A DNA stretch of 64,000 bases from JANXQG01 sp963824275 (GCA_963824275.1 CAWGOT010000008.1:186001-250000), one strand, 5' to 3'; shown: positions 54,274 to 63,351, counted from the first letter of the stretch. Notes: generated by a model from the sequence alone, not told the origin. Numbers and translations: made by a program.

Positions 54274-54879
54274 CTATGCCACCAAAGACAGGTGGCCTTC
54301 CCTCACGCCCCGCATGACCAAGGCGTCCAGGTCGTCGGGTTCCGTCTTCAAGACCCCGACCGCGGACGCCATGCCTTCGCCGACGACAATTCCGCCGTCC
54401 TTGGTCATGGCTTGCTTGAGCCAGGAAATCCAGGACCGCAGTAAGGGCGTCGTGTAACGCGGACCCGATAGTTCGCTCCAAAGATGATCGTCGCTCATGT
54501 TGGGCATGAGGCCGGGGATCTTCGCCAAGGCGACCAAGTGGATTACCCCCGGGGCCAGCTTGGCGATGGCGGCACCGTAGGTCACGGGCTTGCCGTCGAA
54601 GGCGGTTCTGGCCTTGATCAACTGCTCGCTGTCGCCCGTCGTCAGACTGAACGTGGCCTGAATGTCAGGCTGGTAGAGAGTGGCTCGTACTGCCTTGGCG
54701 GCAGTGTCGGGACCGGTGGCACTCAAGAGCAGCAAGCCGGAAAAGTCCCGCGAGTGCCGCCGATACACTTGAACGTTGCCACCGTAGGCTTTCGACCACG
54801 CGACAGCGTGGCAGCGAAGACGAAACTGGCTCTTGCCGGTCTTTACAATCAGCGACGGAAGTTCAACTTCGTCGGACAC
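54274..54879 (-). CDS. Hypothetical island protein
   Basis: 201 residues from GTG 54879, with AAAGGAAAA before it. Alpha/beta composition with 'SQFRLRCHAVAWSKAYGGNV' and 'GLMPNMSDDHLWSELSGPRY'. Family not recognised. Its start overlaps the end of the upstream gene by 17 bases, so the two are coupled; it is the 3'-most member of the minus-strand run seen here. Confidence 0.65.
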   Translation of the reverse strand: MSDEVELPSLIVKTGKSQFRLRCHAVAWSKAYGGNVQVYRRHSRDFSGLLLLSATGPDTAAKAVRATLYQPDIQATFSLTTGDSEQLIKARTAFDGKPVTYGAAIAKLAPGVIHLVALAKIPGLMPNMSDDHLWSELSGPRYTTPLLRSWISWLKQAMTKDGGIVVGEGMASAVGVLKTEPDDLDALVMRGVREGHLSLVA

Positions 54880-55123
54880 GGGTTTTCCTTTCGGTTTGTC
54901 GGTAGTGGGTGTGGCAGACAAGCTTCGCAGGCCGGAGCTTCCGGTGACGGGACATGACCCGCCAGGCACCGTCGTTGAAGAGGACGATGAACACGGGATC
55001 GCCATCATCCGGGAAACGTTCAATGCGATAACGCTTGCTGCGGTCGGTCCATCGCAGACGTCGCCCGAGGATAGGGTGCCGAGACTTGCTCGGCTGCTTG
55101 GGCCATTGGAGGGCAGGTTTCAT
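54863..55123 (-). CDS. Small basic hypothetical protein
   Basis: 86 residues, strongly basic ('RHPILGRRLRWTDRSKRYRI', 'RVMSRHRKLRPAKLV'). It lies three bases after the DUF6094 methyltransferase gene and overlaps the next gene. Possibly nucleic-acid binding, by charge only. Confidence 0.55.
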   Translation of the reverse strand: MKPALQWPKQPSKSRHPILGRRLRWTDRSKRYRIERFPDDGDPVFIVLFNDGAWRVMSRHRKLRPAKLVCHTHYRQTERKTRVRRS

Positions 55124-55126
55124 TCG

Positions 55127-56141
55127 TCAGGACTCCAGGTTCGTAATGATGCCTTGCGAATCCAGAACCCGGATCACCAACCTCGGCTTTTCCGAAATGA
55201 CCGTTCGCGTGGTGACGCTGCCGTCTTCGTTTTCATTTTCGTCGCAGGACGCGACGTACTCGTCCTTGGCGGCCGTGCCGCGAATGACGTGCGGCAACTC
55301 ATCGGGCGGACAGATAAGCCCGTCGATATGACCTGAAGCCAGCAGCATTGCCCGGTGCCCGTTGCCAGGACTCAAAGGCGGTCGCGGACGGTAATCAAGC
55401 ACGATCGGCTGGCCGCTCGATGTGGAACCTGAGCGGGCTCTGTGCCACCAGCCGGGCCAGTTCGGTGTCCGTGGGCTCCGTCTTGCGGAAGTGCCGCGGT
55501 CGCTCGCCCGCTGGCAGCTTGTAGACAACGTGGTCCTCCATCCGCTTTTTCAGCCAGTCGTAAGGGCATTCGCGGTAGCTGACGGCACGCGACTGCTTCC
55601 GCTTGCGGCCCAGGATGACGGTCTCGCCGAACTTGCGGACATCCTCGGGAAACTGCATCGCCGAGATGTCGTAAAACGACTGCTCGAAGAACTCGCTCGT
55701 CTTCTGGCTGTCGGCGATGTCATGCGGGCATACGAGAGCAAGAACGCCATTATCGGCCAGTAGATGGGCAGCCCGTTCGATGAACTGCGTTTCGACGCGA
55801 CCTTCGCCGCCCGTGGCGTAATCATAGGGCGGATTGCACCAGATGAACGAGAACGAGTGGTAGCTAATCGCACAGCGAAGGAAGTCGGCCGGTGCCAAGG
55901 ACTGACCTTCGGGCAGCGATTCTCGCACCAGGGCCGCACGATCTTCGGAGAGCTCGATGCCGTAGGGCACGGCATGGACTCCTTGGGCCAGTTGCAACAA
56001 AGCATGGCCTTCGCCGGCACAAGGGTCCAAGATGAGGCATTCACCAGCGGTGGGCGGTCGGAGCCGATCGAGCACAGCGGCGACGGCTGCTGGGGCAGCG
56101 GCATAGTAGCCGCCTTTGATCTGCGACATGAGTCGGGCCAT
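55127..56141 (-). CDS. DUF6094-type N6-adenine DNA methyltransferase, one frameshift
   Basis: From ATG 56141 (ACAGGAGA upstream), beginning 'MARLMSQIKGGYYAAAPAAV'. AdoMet motif I is 'LILDPCAGEGHALLQLA' and catalytic motif IV is 'IWCNPPYDY', typical of amino-methyltransferases. A frame change near 55400 leads into the tail 'GHIDGLICPPDELPHVIRGT' ending at 55127. About 338 residues. DUF6094 proteins sit on plasmids and integrative elements; the likely role is protection or marking of element DNA. No partner nuclease is adjacent. Confidence 0.8.
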
Positions 56142-56209
56142 TATTGAGTTTTCTCCTGTGGCAAGCCTCGGGTAAGTCGTTAGAACCGGAGCACGTTGCA
56201 CAATGACGA

Positions 56210-56500
56210 TCAAATCGAGCTTCGTCGGTAGTCCCGCTCGCCATCCCGATGTATTTCCCGCTCCACAACGATCTCTCCATCCTTGCGGATTTGCAGAGAA
56301 ACGTACCCGTCGCCTGAACCGTCGATACGGATTAGCCATCCGTCCGGCGAAACCGTCAGCGTGATCTTCTGGTCGGCGAAGAGCGAGCTTTCAGGGGCGG
56401 CCCGCAAGAGTTGAGTGGCCTTGCTGGGCTCGTTTGGATAATCGAACTCATCGCCGACAATCCGCAAGGCAGCAAACAAGTCCATCGAGAATGTAGCCAT
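56210..56500 (-). CDS. Hypothetical island protein
   Basis: 96 residues from ATG 56500 (AAAGGAT upstream). Acidic N-terminus ('LRIVGDEFDYPNEP') and a beta-rich C-terminus ('WLIRIDGSGDGYVSLQIR'). No family assigned. Confidence 0.6.
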   Translation of the reverse strand: MATFSMDLFAALRIVGDEFDYPNEPSKATQLLRAAPESSLFADQKITLTVSPDGWLIRIDGSGDGYVSLQIRKDGEIVVEREIHRDGERDYRRSSI

Positions 56501-56512
56501 GGTTTGTATCCT

Positions 56513-56656
56513 TTACACTCGGGAAACTGAACGGCGGGGTTGCAACCGCGTCGGATCGAACCATTCGATCGGACCCCGCATTACGCCCTCGCGGGCGTGC
56601 TCTGCGATCAGCCCATGATCGTGCGTGCCGCAAGCGAACTTCGCGGCGATGCACAA
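56513..56656 (-). CDS. Possible small protein
   Basis: 47 codons from TTG 56656: 'KFACGTHDHGLIAEHAREGV' then 'GPIEWFDPTRL'. The text looks like real protein, but the start is non-ATG and lacks a good ribosome site, so this is tentative. It lies between two better-supported genes. Confidence 0.35.
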   Translation of the reverse strand: MCIAAKFACGTHDHGLIAEHAREGVMRGPIEWFDPTRLQPRRSVSRV

Positions 56657-56667
56657 TGGTGGGCCGT

Positions 56668-57042
56668 TTAATACTCGTCGGGCAACATCAGCACTCCGTC
56701 GACCAGGTAGAGCTTGATTGAGGGCAGCGGAAAGTCGGTATAATCGATCTCTTGCCGGACCAGCAGCGGCTTGCCCGTATCGGCTTGGCAGGTAGCGACC
56801 GCCATGGGCGTATTGTCGCGGTCCACGGTGAGAATCCAGAGTTGGAACTCCTCTTGTCGCAAGCGGGCGGTCTGGTGCGAAGCCACGAGGTCGATGAGCC
56901 AGAAGGCACCAGCCTTCTCGGCCAGGAACTTCACGCCATCCGTGAAGGTGATGCGGCCGGTCCAGTGCTTCCACCAGGTTTCGGTGCCGCAGAATTGCGA
57001 CAGATCGCTTTCCAGCGTGGCGGCGTCTTGTTGCGTCAGCAT
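56668..57042 (-). CDS. DUF6876-like protein
   Basis: 124 residues from ATG 57042. The segments 'DLSQFCGTETWWKHWTGRI' and 'FTDGVKFLAEKAGAFWLIDL' match the DUF6876 pattern, a small family on mobile elements, function unknown. CGAGGAGAAG precedes the start. Intact frame. Confidence 0.75.
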   Translation of the reverse strand: MLTQQDAATLESDLSQFCGTETWWKHWTGRITFTDGVKFLAEKAGAFWLIDLVASHQTARLRQEEFQLWILTVDRDNTPMAVATCQADTGKPLLVRQEIDYTDFPLPSIKLYLVDGVLMLPDEY

Positions 57043-57074
57043 GACTTCTCCTCGCGGGGTATTCGGAAACGAAA

Positions 57075-57323
57075 CTACTTGTGGGCTTCAAACGCGAAGT
57101 AGTAGCGTGGCTTAGCCTGAAAGAAAAGGCTGCCCTTCTGGCCGTCGCACCGGCGGCGAACGACAACGAGTGGGGCGGCAAACTCGATCACGTCGAAATC
57201 GTCGCCCAACTGATTCGGGTCCCAGACCTGACCGTGTTCGGCTTCCAGGGCCTCCCGGCTGCCGGGCTCGGCATTGATCTCGGATTGCAATCTCATGCGG
57301 ATGGATACGGTTGGATCGGACAT
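57075..57323 (-). CDS. Small hypothetical island protein
   Basis: 82 residues from ATG 57323 (CGAGGAGATC upstream). 'FDVIEFAAPLVVVRRRCDGQ' and 'GSLFFQAKPRYYFAFE' form a compact beta-rich unit. Not assigned. Confidence 0.65.
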   Translation of the reverse strand: MSDPTVSIRMRLQSEINAEPGSREALEAEHGQVWDPNQLGDDFDVIEFAAPLVVVRRRCDGQKGSLFFQAKPRYYFAFEAHK

Positions 57324-57397
57324 TTGATCTCCTCGTGAGGAAGGGGTCGTTACGGACTGAAAGTCGGTGTCAGGCAGCAGCATTTTTCAGCCTGGTG

Positions 57398-58069
57398 TCA
57401 TTCCTCGTTGCCGAGACACTTACGATAGTTGAGGACACAAACTTCGTGCCCCCATGCTTCGATTTCGGTGCCGTCATCGAAGCGAATGAGGTACATGTCC
57501 TCGCCTTGTCCCCCTTCTTCGGCCTCGGAGTCGGGAAGTTGCTTGACTACCGTGAAGTGCTCGCCGAGATGCTCTTTGTACTGCTCGAAGGGAGTGGTGA
57601 AAAATGAGCGGAACACGCCGGGCTTGTAGTCGAAACGGTGGATCGTGCGATCCGATCTGGCATACTCGGGGGAGTCTCGCCATTCCGTCGTGCTTTCAAT
57701 GACTTCGTATTCGTCAGCGTGAAGCACGACCGGAGCAGCATCGGGGCGGAACGTATCCCAGCAGACCATCTTGCCGGAGACAACCTTGCCTTGATTGGCC
57801 TTGATCCAGGCCAACTGTTCGGGATTCCGACCGCCTTCGGCCGCAATGACCACACGTACCTTCGTTGGGAATCGCGTTTCCTCCGGCGTGGTTCTCTCAT
57901 ATTCGGCGTGCAGCCCGCCGTCGTTGCGTGTGACGATGGCGTGCCGATTTCCCGTGAGGGATATGCGGGCCTGCTCGTCGCCGATTTCGGCTTCGATCGG
58001 GTGGTTCACCCAGTAGCCCTGTTGCTGAAGGAAAAGCACGATCTCGGCAGTGCTGGAATCAAGTCGCAT
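57398..58069 (-). CDS. Hypothetical island protein
   Basis: 223 residues from ATG 58069. Acidic, alpha/beta, no membrane segments; 'ARISLTGNRHAIVTRNDGGL' and 'VVKQLPDSEAEEGGQGEDMY' are the most distinctive parts. Intact frame and clean spacing support that it is real. Function unknown. Confidence 0.65.
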   Translation of the reverse strand: MRLDSSTAEIVLFLQQQGYWVNHPIEAEIGDEQARISLTGNRHAIVTRNDGGLHAEYERTTPEETRFPTKVRVVIAAEGGRNPEQLAWIKANQGKVVSGKMVCWDTFRPDAAPVVLHADEYEVIESTTEWRDSPEYARSDRTIHRFDYKPGVFRSFFTTPFEQYKEHLGEHFTVVKQLPDSEAEEGGQGEDMYLIRFDDGTEIEAWGHEVCVLNYRKCLGNEE

Positions 58070-58221
58070 GCTATGCTCCGTAAATAGGTCAACGGGGTGG
58101 TTACAAGCGAGCAGCCTGACTTCCGGCTGCTCTTTCAGACTGGGCCGGCGATCCTCGTCACCAACTTGCTTCCTTCAGCACATTGCCGAAATCGTCCAGG
58201 ACAAATGGTCACAGTAATCTC

Positions 58222-59199
58222 CTAGAACAGCACGCCCTGCAACGATTCGACCAGCGTAAGATGCCCTTCGGTCTCGCAAGCCGGAACGGCATGGCCGGCA
58301 TCTTCCAGTTGGCCTTTGAGCAAGGGCAGTCGGTGCGGCGGCCGAAACGTGCATTGCCGCTGAGACATCTGGCAATTGGGATTCAGGGGCACTTCGGGCA
58401 ACTCGGTCAGAGGGGTGAAAGGCAGATCCTTTGCCAGGATGTACTCGGTGATCGAGCCCGGCAGGCCCAAGGTCCGTCGAGGCCGTCGCCAGAGCCCCCG
58501 CACCTTGCGGTTGTAGGGCTCGGCCCGCAATTCCATGCGGATGATCCGTGCCCGCTCTTCGTCAGAAAGTTCCTCGACCTCTTCGGGCCGCTGGTTTGGG
58601 CAAAAGAAGCAGGCAGACTTCGGTGGGATGGGCATGCCCGCGTCGGCAATCGCTTGCTTGCAGCGTTCCAGGTTCCAACCCCAATCCATGAGCGGATACT
58701 GCCATTCGTAACGCTGGGCGTCGGGACTGCCCCGGCCGGCGTGGGTGCGATCGGCGGCACGCTCTTGGCGGTAGCCTTCGCACGCTTCAAAGCCGATGAG
58801 CTTGATGACTTTCTCGCCGCGTGCCCACGTCTTCTGGCAGGCTTCCAGGCTGCGGCAATGCCGGTTCTGCGGTTCGACCTTGAACTTCAGAGTACAACTG
58901 CCGCGGTTGAAGGTGGCTCCCGGAAGCGTGGCGTTCGCGAGCATGTTGCCTTCAAGCGTGGAATACGGTGCCCGCACGGGCTCGTAACGCACGATGGTCA
59001 GCGGCGGGAAATCGACGCGGGCGAGCCATGCCTGCAAGTGCGGGATGAAATCGTACGTTCCGGATTTTTCAGACCCGACATCGGCAAAGAGAATTGCTTC
59101 AGGGCGGATGCCACGCTCATGCAGGCCCACGAGCATTCCCGTCGAGTCGCGGCCCACGCCACAAGCCACGACAACGGTTCGATTCTGCAAACATCCCAT
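58222..59199 (-). CDS. PP-loop (PAPS reductase-like) protein
   Basis: 325 residues from ATG 59199, chosen because GGGAGAGG lies seven bases upstream. A PP-loop 'VVVACGVGRDSTGMLVGLHE' is followed by 'AILFADVGSEKSGTYDFI', the plan of phosphoadenosine phosphosulfate reductase-type adenine-nucleotide hydrolases found on phages and islands. A Cys cluster ('FNRGSCTLKFKVEP', 'SACFFCPNQRPEE') may bind metal. The real substrate is unknown; sulfur transfer to DNA, RNA or a nucleotide is possible. No dnd-type partners are seen. Confidence 0.75.
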   Translation of the reverse strand: MGCLQNRTVVVACGVGRDSTGMLVGLHERGIRPEAILFADVGSEKSGTYDFIPHLQAWLARVDFPPLTIVRYEPVRAPYSTLEGNMLANATLPGATFNRGSCTLKFKVEPQNRHCRSLEACQKTWARGEKVIKLIGFEACEGYRQERAADRTHAGRGSPDAQRYEWQYPLMDWGWNLERCKQAIADAGMPIPPKSACFFCPNQRPEEVEELSDEERARIIRMELRAEPYNRKVRGLWRRPRRTLGLPGSITEYILAKDLPFTPLTELPEVPLNPNCQMSQRQCTFRPPHRLPLLKGQLEDAGHAVPACETEGHLTLVESLQGVLF

Positions 59200-59252
59200 C
59201 AAGTACCTCTCCCGTCGTTTCATTGTTTGCTTGAAAATGCTCGAACTTGGCG

Positions 59253-59903
59253 TCACCGCCGGAACGTCCGGTAATTGATCGCCTCGCAGGTATGGGAGGG
59301 GCCGATCCGCGCGGAGTGGTCCAAATTCGCAACCGTCCTGGCGAGGGCGATGATGCGGGTGCGGGCATCGGGGTCGATGCCAAGTTCCACGCAAGCGCAC
59401 TTGAGCAGATTGGTGGAATGCTCGTCCAAGGCCAGATCGGCATAGGCGGACATGCGGGTGATCTGGGCCTTCATTTCGACCACGCTCGTTCCCGGCCGTC
59501 CGCTAAATTCCCGTTGCCGAGGCTGGACCACCTCGACCGTAATGTCGGCCGCCGGCCACGCCGACCGGCAGTGTTCGACCTTGGCCGCGGAGCAGTCGCA
59601 GGATCGACTCGGGCTGCCGTAATAACCGCACGGGCACGGCCGGGCCTCAAACGTGTTGCCTAGGCCAAGTTCCAAGGCGACAGCCCGCAGCATGGTCTTG
59701 CCGCAATTCGGAGCGCCGACGAAGAGGATTGAATGGCTTCCTGCCGCGGCGACCAACAAGGCCCGCTTCGCGCATTCGTTGCCGCAGATGATCGTGGCGG
59801 CGTCATAGCCGCTGGTGGCCGCCTTCGCTCGCCGTGCGATTTCGGCGGATGCTTGGCGATGGAACATTGCCAGTTTGTTGTCGTTGAGAGTCAGGAGATT
59901 CAT
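59253..59903 (-). CDS. Miniature Mg-chelatase/ComM-like AAA protein lacking Walker B
   Basis: 216 residues from ATG 59903 (AAAGGACAACCC upstream). It resembles ComM/YifB in order: 'ECAKRALLVAAAGSHSILFV', Walker A 'GAPNCGKTMLRAVALELG', the Cys motif 'PCPCGYYGSPSRSCDCS', 'ADITVEVVQP', and the C-terminal lid 'RTVANLDHSARIGPSHT'. The 140-150 residues that normally sit between Walker A and the Cys motif, including Walker B 'FLDE', are absent without any frame break. It may bind but not hydrolyse ATP, or work with a partner. Confidence 0.7.
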   Translation of the reverse strand: MNLLTLNDNKLAMFHRQASAEIARRAKAATSGYDAATIICGNECAKRALLVAAAGSHSILFVGAPNCGKTMLRAVALELGLGNTFEARPCPCGYYGSPSRSCDCSAAKVEHCRSAWPAADITVEVVQPRQREFSGRPGTSVVEMKAQITRMSAYADLALDEHSTNLLKCACVELGIDPDARTRIIALARTVANLDHSARIGPSHTCEAINYRTFRR

Positions 59904-59975
59904 GGGTTGTCCTTTGGCTGGATGTTCTTCGTTGTGGACGTAGCTCAGACGGTCCACCTCAAAACAGTTCGGCTA

Positions 59976-60410
59976 CTAGGCAGATTGTCGGCGACTCGTC
60001 CGCCGCGCTGGCGACGGTTGCGTGCCGGCCGTCGCGGTCTCCAGCCCCCGCTTGACGCTTTCGGCCGGGAATTTGTAGATCGTGCCGCTACGGTTCTGCC
60101 CCAGGATGGGAAACTTGTGGCTCTTGGGCTTGAGGCCCACGATGGTGAAGCGCTCGCCGCGGCTGACAAACTGCTTTCCGAAGTCGTCGGCGGAAAGGCC
60201 GTGGAACTTCGCCAGGGCTTTGAAATCCGCCGCTTCCCTGGACTCGGCGATACCATTTGCGGCCACTTCCGCAAACTCGATCCTGAGATTGACGAAGGTC
60301 TCGCCAATCGTGCCGCCCTTGGCGGTGATCTTCAACTGGCCGTCACTCTCCATCGGTGCCAGCAACGCCAACACCTGTCGTTCAATCGCTCTTGCCGTAT
60401 TACGGTTCAT
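59976..60410 (-). CDS. Hypothetical island protein
   Basis: 144 residues from ATG 60410. 'GGTIGETFVNLRIEFAEVA' and 'FKALAKFHGLSADDFGKQFV' suggest a small alpha/beta domain; the C-terminus is basic and disordered ('SPARRTSRRQSA'). Similar proteins are often seen on phages and plasmids; no function known to me. Confidence 0.65.
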   Translation of the reverse strand: MNRNTARAIERQVLALLAPMESDGQLKITAKGGTIGETFVNLRIEFAEVAANGIAESREAADFKALAKFHGLSADDFGKQFVSRGERFTIVGLKPKSHKFPILGQNRSGTIYKFPAESVKRGLETATAGTQPSPARRTSRRQSA

Positions 60411-60434
60411 GGTTTTCTCCAAAGGTCAAAGGAA

Positions 60435-60728
60435 TTACACAGCGTCAGGCATTTTCGCGGGCGATTCGTACGGTTCCACGCCCATTGCCGCCCGGAACTG
60501 GTTGATCCGCCTGACCATCGCCACCCGCCCGCGTCGTGCCAACAACTTGTCCTGGGGCCAACGATGCGGGTCCGCGACCTTGTAAGAGCCCCATGTCCAG
60601 AACAAGCAGTAGATCATGTAGCACCGCTCGCTCAGCGTGCCGGTGTGGTAGCGGCGTTCCGCTTCGTCCAAGCTGCATTCACGGAGATAGGCGATTTCTT
60701 CCGCCAGTCGTTTAAGGATTGTCTGCAC
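60435..60728 (-). CDS. Small helical hypothetical protein
   Basis: 97 residues from GTG 60728, which overlaps the upstream gene by 17 bases (coupled). All-helical, with 'ECSLDEAERRYHTGTLSERC' and a basic C-terminus. Not assigned. Confidence 0.6.
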   Translation of the reverse strand: MQTILKRLAEEIAYLRECSLDEAERRYHTGTLSERCYMIYCLFWTWGSYKVADPHRWPQDKLLARRGRVAMVRRINQFRAAMGVEPYESPAKMPDAV

Positions 60729-61026
60729 GGTTTGCAGCCTCCGTTTTCTGTCGAATTTCGCCGGCCCGCAGCATTTCCCAAAGGTCGTCGGGAATAGGCT
60801 CGTCAAGGGTCTCCCCGAAGCACTCCCGCTCTCGCTCTTCTTGACTCGCGGGGTTCGCCAGGGCCGACTCAAGAGTTGGATGCATTTCCTCCACTTCACG
60901 CCAGGTCCGTTGCGAGTAGAACCACCCCCGGTTTTCATAGGTGGCTTCCAATCCACCCCTTTCGCTCTCCCGATAGGCGATCTGGGTCTTGCTCCCTAAC
61001 ACCCGGCGTATGATTGGTGTTTTCAT
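60712..61026 (-). CDS. Hypothetical island protein
   Basis: 104 residues from ATG 61026. 'KTPIIRRVLGSKTQIAYRES' and 'WREVEEMHPTLESALAN' are visible; acidic helical C-terminus. Overlaps the downstream gene by 17 bases. Not assigned. Confidence 0.6.
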   Translation of the reverse strand: MKTPIIRRVLGSKTQIAYRESERGGLEATYENRGWFYSQRTWREVEEMHPTLESALANPASQEERERECFGETLDEPIPDDLWEMLRAGEIRQKTEAANRADNP

Positions 61027-61083
61027 ATCGGACTCCACTTTCTTTCGATTTACGCGGGGCCCACTCAACGCGGCCATCGTGCG

Positions 61084-61453
61084 TCATCTTGCTACTTCAG
61101 CGGCTTCGCTCTGAAGATGCTTGTAGAGGGCTTTCCAAACGGCCTTGCGATGCATGTCAACGAGCGACGGAGGAGCGGACCAACGGCCGGTCTTCTCGAT
61201 CTGCTTGCTCCAGTCCCGTAATTCCCAGTAGCTGAAGTACCCCCAGAATGGCATTGATGGCTTTGCGGTACTCGTCCTCTTGAATCAGCCGCTCGGCATC
61301 CTCCTGGGAGAGCATGCCTTCCGTGACCCTCGCATTCATCACGCCCCGATTGAGTTTGAAGCCGAGAGGCAGCGTCACGAAAATCTTGCGGGTCAGCCCT
61401 GTGGGCAGCGGTAGCGGGGGTTCTGGCCACGTGAGCCGGGTGTGCTTTGTCAT
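61084..61453 (-). CDS. Hypothetical island protein, one frameshift
   Basis: From ATG 61453. The first frame runs 'TKHTRLTWPEPPLPLPTG' to 'EDEYRKAINA'. Near 61245 the frame changes and continues naturally as 'WGYFSYWELRDWSKQIEKTG' to a TGA at 61084. About 122 residues. Family unknown. Confidence 0.55.
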
Positions 61454-61586
61454 AAATCGTCCTAATCTTATTCTTGATAATTAGTTTGTCGGCCAGGGGG
61501 CGTGCATGGACCAGATCGCCAGCCCCTACTTGCGTAGTGCTGCGTGCGGGACTATGCTGGCAGAATTGGAAACTGGAGAGTTAGCC

Positions 61587-61961
61587 ATGTCGCTTATCCC
61601 TTGCCCTGAGTGTGGCCGCGAGATTTCGACGAATGCGGAAGCATGCCCGCACTGCGGTAATCCAATGCGATCTTCGACGCCAGCACCGTCGGGACCGACG
61701 TGCTACGCTTGTTCGGCGACCGCGACCACGAAATGCCAGCGGTGCGGAGCCCTGAGCTGTGCCGAGCACCTGCGAAACATCTACGTCCCGCACGGCCGCG
61801 GCGGGGCATACGAGTTACGATGTGATAGTTGTTATGCCTCAGCCGAGAGATCAAGAACGAGCCGACAAGTCGCAATGGGAGTTGCTTTGCTGGTAGCCTC
61901 AGTGATCGCCCTGATGGTCGCCATTATTGCGGCAGGACCTCATCGAGGTCATTTTCCTTGA
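61587..61961 (+). CDS. Zinc-ribbon membrane protein
   Basis: 124 residues from ATG 61587 (CTGGAGAG upstream). Begins with a zinc ribbon ('IPCPECGREISTNAEACPHC'), then a second Cys/His cluster ('CYACSATATTKCQRCGAL'), and ends with one transmembrane helix ('MGVALLVASVIALMVAIIAA'). It stands alone on the plus strand among minus-strand genes and overlaps the convergent gene by about 38 bases. Likely a small membrane-bound zinc protein; role unknown. Confidence 0.7.
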   Translation: MSLIPCPECGREISTNAEACPHCGNPMRSSTPAPSGPTCYACSATATTKCQRCGALSCAEHLRNIYVPHGRGGAYELRCDSCYASAERSRTSRQVAMGVALLVASVIALMVAIIAAGPHRGHFP

Positions 61962-62349
61962 GCTTTTCCAGAGCCGCCGCGTCAGACGGATAGCGGCAAC
62001 AGAGGTCGCACCGCTCGACCTTGGCCCCTTCCGGCAAGCAGCCGTTCTCCAGATGGGCCAGGATGCCCGGTATGCCCGAGCAGAAGTAGCCGGGCTTCTC
62101 GCAATCGCAGCGGGGGTCGTTCTCCGGGCTGGGATCTTCCGGCTCGTCCGCGTCGGGCTTGAGCAGGGCGTCGATGCCATAGCAGTCGTGTGCCTGATCC
62201 GCGATCTCATCCAGCAGGGCAATTATGCCCTCCAGAGTTTCTCGGCCATCGCCAGTGGTCGTGTCGGCCAGGTCCAAGAGCCATTGCCGCTGCCGACGTA
62301 GCAACGACCCGTCGATCCGCAGGGTGTAGGCGTGCGTGTTTTCATTCAT
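61924..62349 (-). CDS. Cys-rich hypothetical island protein
   Basis: 141 residues from ATG 62349, which overlaps the upstream stop by eight bases. The middle part has a Cys cluster ('DPRCDCEKPGYFCSG', 'KVERCDLCCRYPSD') that could bind zinc. Helical N-terminus ('LLRRQRQWLLDLADTTTGDG'). Confidence 0.65.
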   Translation of the reverse strand: MNENTHAYTLRIDGSLLRRQRQWLLDLADTTTGDGRETLEGIIALLDEIADQAHDCYGIDALLKPDADEPEDPSPENDPRCDCEKPGYFCSGIPGILAHLENGCLPEGAKVERCDLCCRYPSDAAALEKLKENDLDEVLPQ

Positions 62350-63100
62350 TGCCGAGTTCTCCTTCGTCCGTGGTCGCGGTCTGCTTCTCAGCCAGCCGGT
62401 CAAGCTCCTTGGTCGCCGCTTGAACGCCCATCTGTTCGACCAGATAGCGAATCTGTCCGTCCATGCCTTCGTTGTTCACGTCGGCGGCGATGCTGGCGGC
62501 CAACTCGTGAACCGACTCGTCCAGGTCTTCGGCTTTCAGTCCGGCGGTTTCAGCCTTGGCAAGCAGAGCATCGATCGCCTGCGTGGGGCCGTCGTCTTCG
62601 TCGCCTTGCTTGGCGAGAGCCATGTCCACGGCTTCGCAGCACATGCGTGCGGCTTCCGCCAAGTCGCCGTGTTCCCAACGCTCGACCACTGCCTGGCAGG
62701 CGGCCAGCAGTAGCGGGAATGCGTCAAGGTTTGCACTGCTTGTTGCCTTCTTCGATTCGCTGAGCCAATCAACGAGGTCTTCAACGGTCTCCAAGTCGTC
62801 AACCTGCTCGCCACGCGAACAATCCGTGTCGATTCGAACGTAGAAGTTCGGCAGGTCGCCAGGCTTCTCGTCGTAATAGTGGCAGAACTCGGCGTTGAAG
62901 TCGGGGTGAATCCAGATAACCGAGTAGCTCGTGATCCGCCCTTCATCGTCCGTCTGCCGCTTTGACGGGATATGAAACTCGATGGTCTTCTCTGCCTCGA
63001 CCTCGGCAAGCAAGACGAGGAATCGATCGTTCACGAATGCCATGACTTCGGGCGGGATTTTGTATTTGTCGGCTATCACGCTCATTACTTGGTCACTCAT
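62342..63100 (-). CDS. Acidic hypothetical island protein
   Basis: 252 residues from ATG 63100. An alpha/beta N-terminal half ('YSVIWIHPDFNAEFCHYYDE', 'NFYVRIDTDCSRGEQVDDLE') is followed by an acidic, Ala-rich helical half. No motif recognised. Coupled to the next gene by overlap; three bases follow the ligase remnant. Confidence 0.65.
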   Translation of the reverse strand: MSDQVMSVIADKYKIPPEVMAFVNDRFLVLLAEVEAEKTIEFHIPSKRQTDDEGRITSYSVIWIHPDFNAEFCHYYDEKPGDLPNFYVRIDTDCSRGEQVDDLETVEDLVDWLSESKKATSSANLDAFPLLLAACQAVVERWEHGDLAEAARMCCEAVDMALAKQGDEDDGPTQAIDALLAKAETAGLKAEDLDESVHELAASIAADVNNEGMDGQIRYLVEQMGVQAATKELDRLAEKQTATTDEGELGNE

Positions 63101-63105
63101 CGTTA

Positions 63106-63345
63106 TTAGCCTCCGAAAGCGCCTGCCGTATGGCAGATCTGAAAAGAAAAGGACCGCTCGTGCCGACCTACGGCACGCCGGTCCTCTGGTATTGCATTGC
63201 TTGGTAGCGAGAACCGCGGCACGCCGCGATCCGTCATCTCCTGGTAGCGGTACGTAATCACGCTGCCGACAGCCGGCGGGTTTTCACGCTGGGCATCGCT
63301 GAAGCCCGTGCCGACCGAGAATGTCTGGCTGACCTTTGTTCCCAA
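63106..63345 (-). pseudogene. C-terminal remnant of an ATP-dependent DNA ligase
   Basis: 79 codons. 'SVGTGFSDAQRENPPAVGSV' followed by 'ITYRYQEMTDRGVPRF' is the OB-fold end of small ATP-dependent DNA ligases. The nucleotidyltransferase domain with its Lys is absent upstream, where another small gene lies. The tail after 'PRF' diverges. Most likely a relic. Confidence 0.65.
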
Positions 63346-63351
63346 CGATCC

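Noticed and set aside
58222..59199. DndC-type phosphorothioation gene
   Set aside because: It shares the PP-loop, but no dndB, dndD or dndE partner is adjacent and the rest of the protein does not match closely enough to claim the system.
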